Below, piece by piece: positions 21,936 to 24,936 of a stretch of 24,936 nucleotides of DNA (position 1 is its first letter; every line of letters starts with the position of its first letter). The DNA is taken from the NCBI GenBank assembly GCA_965372135.1, contig CBDVBD010000031.1:1-24936 (forward strand), in the 5' to 3' direction. The translations under genes and the position numbers were made by a program. Source of the DNA: CBDVBD01 sp965372135. GTDB lineage: Bacteria; Electryoneota; RPQS01; CBDVBD01. Below the pieces are notes generated by a model, which made no database searches, was not told where the DNA came from, and worked only from the letters and a program-made list of their open reading frames with translations.

Positions 21936-22667
21936 TCATTTATTTACGGCGGCAATAACATTGTGACTTCCACATAAAACTTCCAAGGATAAGTACCTCT
22001 TGAAAATGTTCCGGTAGAGCTGCTCGTCAGGTTTTCCTTTATATTGCTTTCTGTAAGTCCTCTGATAGAGGAGAAAAGCAAAAGGATAGACAATGGGATA
22101 CAAGAATAGACTACCTTTGCGCATTCGATATGTGGTAAGCGTCTGGATTTCGAAACCAGTAAATCGAAGGAATGCTTCAAGGCGGTGAAAGGGGATTAGG
22201 TTAGTGTGCTCCATAAAAATATTGGGCAAATCGTCTCTTATTGGGCATGGAGGTTTGTCATGAACACCTGTTAGAAAGAAAGAAAAGCGGCTTTCTAATG
22301 AAGAAATATTCGGGGTGGTTAGAAAAAGCATACCACCCTTTTTCAAAATCCTTGAACATTCGCGAAGGAATAAAAATTGGTTCTCAATATGTTCTATTCC
22401 TTCAATGGATATGATATAATCGAAACTGCCAGATCCGAATGGTAATTCCCTCGCCATATCCACTTTCTGATAGGAGATGTCAGGGAAAACATGGAGCGAT
22501 TCATCAATCTCTGCAGCAATTGTATCGAATCCATGTTCTTTAGCTTGCTGAGCAAAGTATCCAGGGCCGGACGGTATATCTAATAAATGCCCAGGAGTAT
22601 GGGGCTCTAATAGATTCCAAATCAGGTTATGCAAGTAGGGGTTATGTTTTATTGGCATTTGCTGCAT
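21936..22667 (-). CDS. SAM-dependent methyltransferase (class I)
   Basis: This 243-residue protein has a SAM-binding loop HLLDIPSGPGYFAQQA, acidic loop TIAAEIDES, a motif II/III region GSGSFDYIISIEGIEHIENQ and post-motif KKGGMLFLTTPNISSLESR, as in the Methyltransf_11/12 group. The C-terminal part (LFLYPIVYPFAFLLYQRTYR) is hydrophobic and may touch the membrane. The ATG at 22667 is preceded by GGAG; a TTG seven codons upstream lacks a ribosome site. It lies among other methyltransferase genes and a sugar-nucleotide gene, so a role in surface glycan or lipid modification is plausible but unproven. Confidence 0.85.
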   Translation of the reverse strand: MQQMPIKHNPYLHNLIWNLLEPHTPGHLLDIPSGPGYFAQQAKEHGFDTIAAEIDESLHVFPDISYQKVDMARELPFGSGSFDYIISIEGIEHIENQFLFLRECSRILKKGGMLFLTTPNISSLESRFSFFLTGVHDKPPCPIRDDLPNIFMEHTNLIPFHRLEAFLRFTGFEIQTLTTYRMRKGSLFLYPIVYPFAFLLYQRTYRKQYKGKPDEQLYRNIFKRYLSLEVLCGSHNVIAAVNK

Positions 22668-22888
22668 GTTATTCTCCAAGAAGTGCAAAACATAAGGGCA
22701 AACGATGTAAGCCGCTTAGCTCGTGTTATCTGAGTATTGCATCGACCACATCCCGTCTGCATCCTTCATCATCTTTGCCCTATCCCCACAAAGCCCAATA
22801 GCATATCTAAATAAATGAAATGGTTAAGCGACGTAATTCCTGTCTTTGGATTTGCCGATTTAAACAATGCATCATCACATGGGATAAA

Positions 22889-23644
22889 TCATTTTCGCAG
22901 TAAAATCATAATTCCGTCATACAGAAAATGTTGATTTCTGGGGAACTGGTGACGAAGGGCATCCAGGGTTTCCGATGTTATTGTGTACAATGCTCGCAGT
23001 TCACGATGGTCGTAGCCTTTGAAAAATAGAATCTGGAATTTGCTGTCCCCGATAATTTTCCGGTAGTCTTCGTAAAACAGGTGGTTCTGCGCCGGGGAAT
23101 AGTACACCTGCTGGACGATGGCTTCGCTTAATTGTGCATCGTATTCTCTATGACAATGTTCGAACAGCTGCTGGGGCGTCATCAGCAGATGACAAAACGC
23201 CGGCAATATCACATTCCAGTAGTTATACAATTCCCTCTGGTGAAGAAACCACAGGTGATGTCCGTAACAGGTGGACCAGATCGGACCGAAACCGGCGCAC
23301 AAAAATCCCCCCGGTTTCAGTATCCGGTATATTTCCTCCACCGCGATTTCGAAATTTTGTATGTGTTCGAATGCGGAACTGGATACGATAACGTCAAAAG
23401 AATCATTCGGATAAGAAGTATGACGAATATCCCCGGTTTCCAGCCGGCACTTGGTTGCAAGCTCGCGGGGTTGAACTTCCGGATTCAAGCCTATTACTTC
23501 TCCCGCCTGGAAATCTTTATGGATTTGCGAAATCAATTTACCGTCGAGATCGCACCCCACATCCAATACTTTCTTACCGGCAAAGCCGCCGCAGAAATCT
23601 GCACCGTACTTCAGCCATTGGTTGGAAAGATCCGGATCGCGCAT
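22889..23644 (-). CDS. SAM-dependent methyltransferase (class I)
   Basis: This 251-residue protein has KKVLDVGCDLDGKLISQI (SAM loop, with Cys and Asp instead of the usual GxG run), a glycine-poor acidic loop VIGLNPEVQPRELA, then DSFDVIVSSSAFEHIQNFEI and LKPGGFLCAGFGPIWSTCYG. AAGGAAACAAA precedes the ATG. The C-terminal third (YEDYRKIIGDSKFQILFFKG) is unrelated to the other two methyltransferases by eye. The cluster suggests a biosynthetic locus, perhaps cell-surface glycans. The 221-base gap downstream holds no recognised gene. Confidence 0.85.
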   Translation of the reverse strand: MRDPDLSNQWLKYGADFCGGFAGKKVLDVGCDLDGKLISQIHKDFQAGEVIGLNPEVQPRELATKCRLETGDIRHTSYPNDSFDVIVSSSAFEHIQNFEIAVEEIYRILKPGGFLCAGFGPIWSTCYGHHLWFLHQRELYNYWNVILPAFCHLLMTPQQLFEHCHREYDAQLSEAIVQQVYYSPAQNHLFYEDYRKIIGDSKFQILFFKGYDHRELRALYTITSETLDALRHQFPRNQHFLYDGIMILLRK

Positions 23645-23696
23645 TTTGTTTCCTTTTGATGTTGATGATTAATCCTTCGAAAAGTACGTATCTAAT

Positions 23697-23864
23697 CTAT
23701 TTCTTGGATTTCTTAAGAACTTCATTCACTTTCGTTATCAGCACTTTGGAATCATAAGGCTTTTGGAGAAATCCGACCAGCCCTTTTCCGGTAAAACGAT
23801 TGGTTGCGTCATGCTCGATATAACCGCTGCACAGGATCACTCGGTTTCGTAAGATAAGACTCAC
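23697..23864 (-). pseudogene. Remnant of a response-regulator receiver domain
   Basis: A 55-codon stretch encodes RNRVILCSGYIEHDATNRF, then GKGLVGFLQKPYDSKVLITK and a C-terminal helix ending KKSKK. This is the last part of a receiver domain of hybrid histidine kinases: the SSGY-like strand, the KP of the conserved Lys-Pro pair and the final helix. A stop lies in frame just upstream, and the phosphoacceptor half is missing, so it is a fragment. No start codon with ribosome site is evident. Confidence 0.7.
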
Positions 23865-24018
23865 CGCTTTTTAAGTTCTCCATAACGTCATCTGAAATAT
23901 TGGGATCTTAAAATGGACTTTATCCTACTTCGATGAAAAGATGTTATGGTTATTGACTAAATTATTGTATAACTGGAAACCGCTGAAGCGGTTAGGTTGT
24001 ATGTTGACTCTCTTTTTA

Positions 24019-24090
24019 CACCACAATAAATTGTGGTGCTATTCCTACCCGCCAGGTTACTCCCGACCGGTCGGATTGAAACCTGTTGGG
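24019..24090. repeat. Intergenic hairpin plus nested palindromic repeat, copy 3
   Basis: An 8-base hairpin (24019-24026 with 24031-24038) is followed by a copy of the family seen at 9015-9064: ATTCCTACCCGCCAGGTTA (24041-24059), an inner palindrome CCGACCGGTCGG (24063-24074) and TTGAAACCTGTTGGG. The outer arms match copy 1, but the inner palindrome is different and still symmetric. The 347-base gap 23865-24211 holds nothing else that I recognise. Confidence 0.7.
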
Positions 24091-24211
24091 AACCAAGCAT
24101 CAGAACAACAAAATGGGAGCACAATACAATGCCCCCATAAGCGGCTATTTGGGCGACATAGGTTCATTGCCGCCACCACAACACATTTATTCTATGTATA
24201 GATGTTGTTAA

Positions 24212-24936
24212 TTATTTCGCTTTATCGGCGATCCCACCCTTACCGTAATGCGTTTGATAGAAACGCTGGTATTCCGCTTGTTTTTCCTTGATGGCTCGCC
24301 ACCAATCCTGGTTGTCCTGGTACCATCTGACGGTGGTTTCCAACAGTCCCTGGAAATCAGGGCTGGGCGCCCATCCCAATTTTCGGATCTTAGTGGTGTC
24401 CACCGAGTACCTGCGGTCGTGACCTGGGCGGTCCTTTACAGGTTTGATCAGGGTATGAGGTTTTCCGGTTAGTTCCAAAATACGGTGAGTCAAATCAATG
24501 TTGGTCAGTTCACAATCGCCGCCCACGTTGTAGTTTTCGCCAGGTTTCCCCTCGCGTAGCACCAGATTGATCGCGGCACAATTGTCGATCACGTACAACC
24601 AATCGCGCACGTTCAATCCATCGCCGTACAACGGCAGAGGCTTGTCATCGATTGCGTTTGTGATAAACAGAGGTATGATTTTTTCAGGATATTGGTATGG
24701 TCCAAAATTGTTCGAGGAGCGGGTAATCAACACCGGCAGTCCGTAGGTGACAAAATAGCTGTGCGCCAATAGATCACCTCCGGCTTTCGACGCCGAATAA
24801 GGAGACGACGGCTTCAACGGATCCTCTTCCTTGAACGAGCCTTCGTCGATGCTGCCGTACACTTCATCGGTGGAGATGTACAAAAACCGGCTGATGTTGT
24901 GTTTTTTCGCTGATTCCAGCAGGGTAAACGTCCCCA
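24212..24936 (-). CDS. rmlB: dTDP-glucose 4,6-dehydratase (RmlB), C-terminal part (runs off right edge)
   Basis: The 240 visible residues contain the extended SDR active site TDEVYGS and YSASK (catalytic Asp-Glu and Tyr-Lys), plus RSSNNFGPYQYPEKIIPLFI, DWLYVIDNCAAINLVL, PGENYNVGGDCELTNIDL and RPGHDRRYSVDTTKIRKLGW, all signatures of RmlB. It makes dTDP-4-keto-6-deoxyglucose for rhamnose and other deoxysugars in surface polysaccharides. The N-terminal NAD-binding loop lies beyond the window; the frame is open to the edge (GTFTLLESAKKHNISRFLYI). Other rml genes may follow upstream, outside the window. Confidence 0.95.
   Translation of the reverse strand, partial: GTFTLLESAKKHNISRFLYISTDEVYGSIDEGSFKEEDPLKPSSPYSASKAGGDLLAHSYFVTYGLPVLITRSSNNFGPYQYPEKIIPLFITNAIDDKPLPLYGDGLNVRDWLYVIDNCAAINLVLREGKPGENYNVGGDCELTNIDLTHRILELTGKPHTLIKPVKDRPGHDRRYSVDTTKIRKLGWAPSPDFQGLLETTVRWYQDNQDWWRAIKEKQAEYQRFYQTHYGKGGIADKAK

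Noticed and set aside
1..24936. CRISPR arrays, rRNA or tRNA genes
   Set aside because: No regular spaced repeats and no recognisable structural RNA sequences were seen.

Overview
The window reads as a chromosomal piece of a Gram-negative, probably anaerobic or facultatively anaerobic bacterium with heavy periplasmic electron transport. The support is signal peptides, a beta-barrel porin ending in Phe, two large multihaem cytochromes, a Tat-exported iron-sulfur protein and ferrous iron uptake genes. Seven promoters read by eye share one form: a TTGACA-like -35 box, a 17-base spacer and the -10 box TATATT. Dispersed palindromic intergenic repeats and the gene content suggest a little-studied lineage, but I cannot name the phylum from sequence alone.

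Layout. (1) 1-3048, minus strand: an iron homeostasis block with a DtxR-type regulator, a Fur domain fused to a FeoA-like domain, FeoA, and FeoB cut by the left edge. The DtxR promoter carries two near-identical operator boxes. (2) 3103-8925, minus strand: two electron-transfer units. The first is Hmc-like: Tat-exported 4Fe-4S protein, NrfD-type quinol-interacting membrane protein, a 42-residue one-helix protein and a 13-haem cytochrome. After a terminator comes a separate unit for a fused 11-haem cytochrome c / membrane cytochrome b. (3) 9015-10518: a palindromic repeat and a porin gene with its own promoter and long leader. (4) About 10754-20157: a phage-derived island. A repressor (XRE) and an ImmA/IrrE-like protease are transcribed leftward; facing them is a plus-strand promoter of the same design, followed by a cysteine-rich protein, a hypothetical protein, decoration protein, major capsid protein, two structural proteins, small and large terminase, portal, zinc ribbon, prohead protease and a small membrane protein. 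(5) 20175-20945, minus strand: an ArsR-type repressor and a small CC-motif/coiled-coil protein, each with the same inverted-repeat operator. (6) 21013-24936, minus strand: three methyltransferase loci (one interrupted by an in-frame TGA), a receiver-domain remnant, repeats, and an RmlB-type dTDP-glucose dehydratase cut by the right edge.

The most striking part is region 4. It holds what is expected for building and filling a DNA-packed head, plus a lysogeny-like switch, but between its flanking host-like genes I see no tail, lysis enzyme, integrase or replication gene. This resembles the logic of capsid-forming phage satellites or a domesticated head-only element, in an unusual gene order (capsid before terminase, protease after portal). 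A decayed prophage is the main competing explanation.
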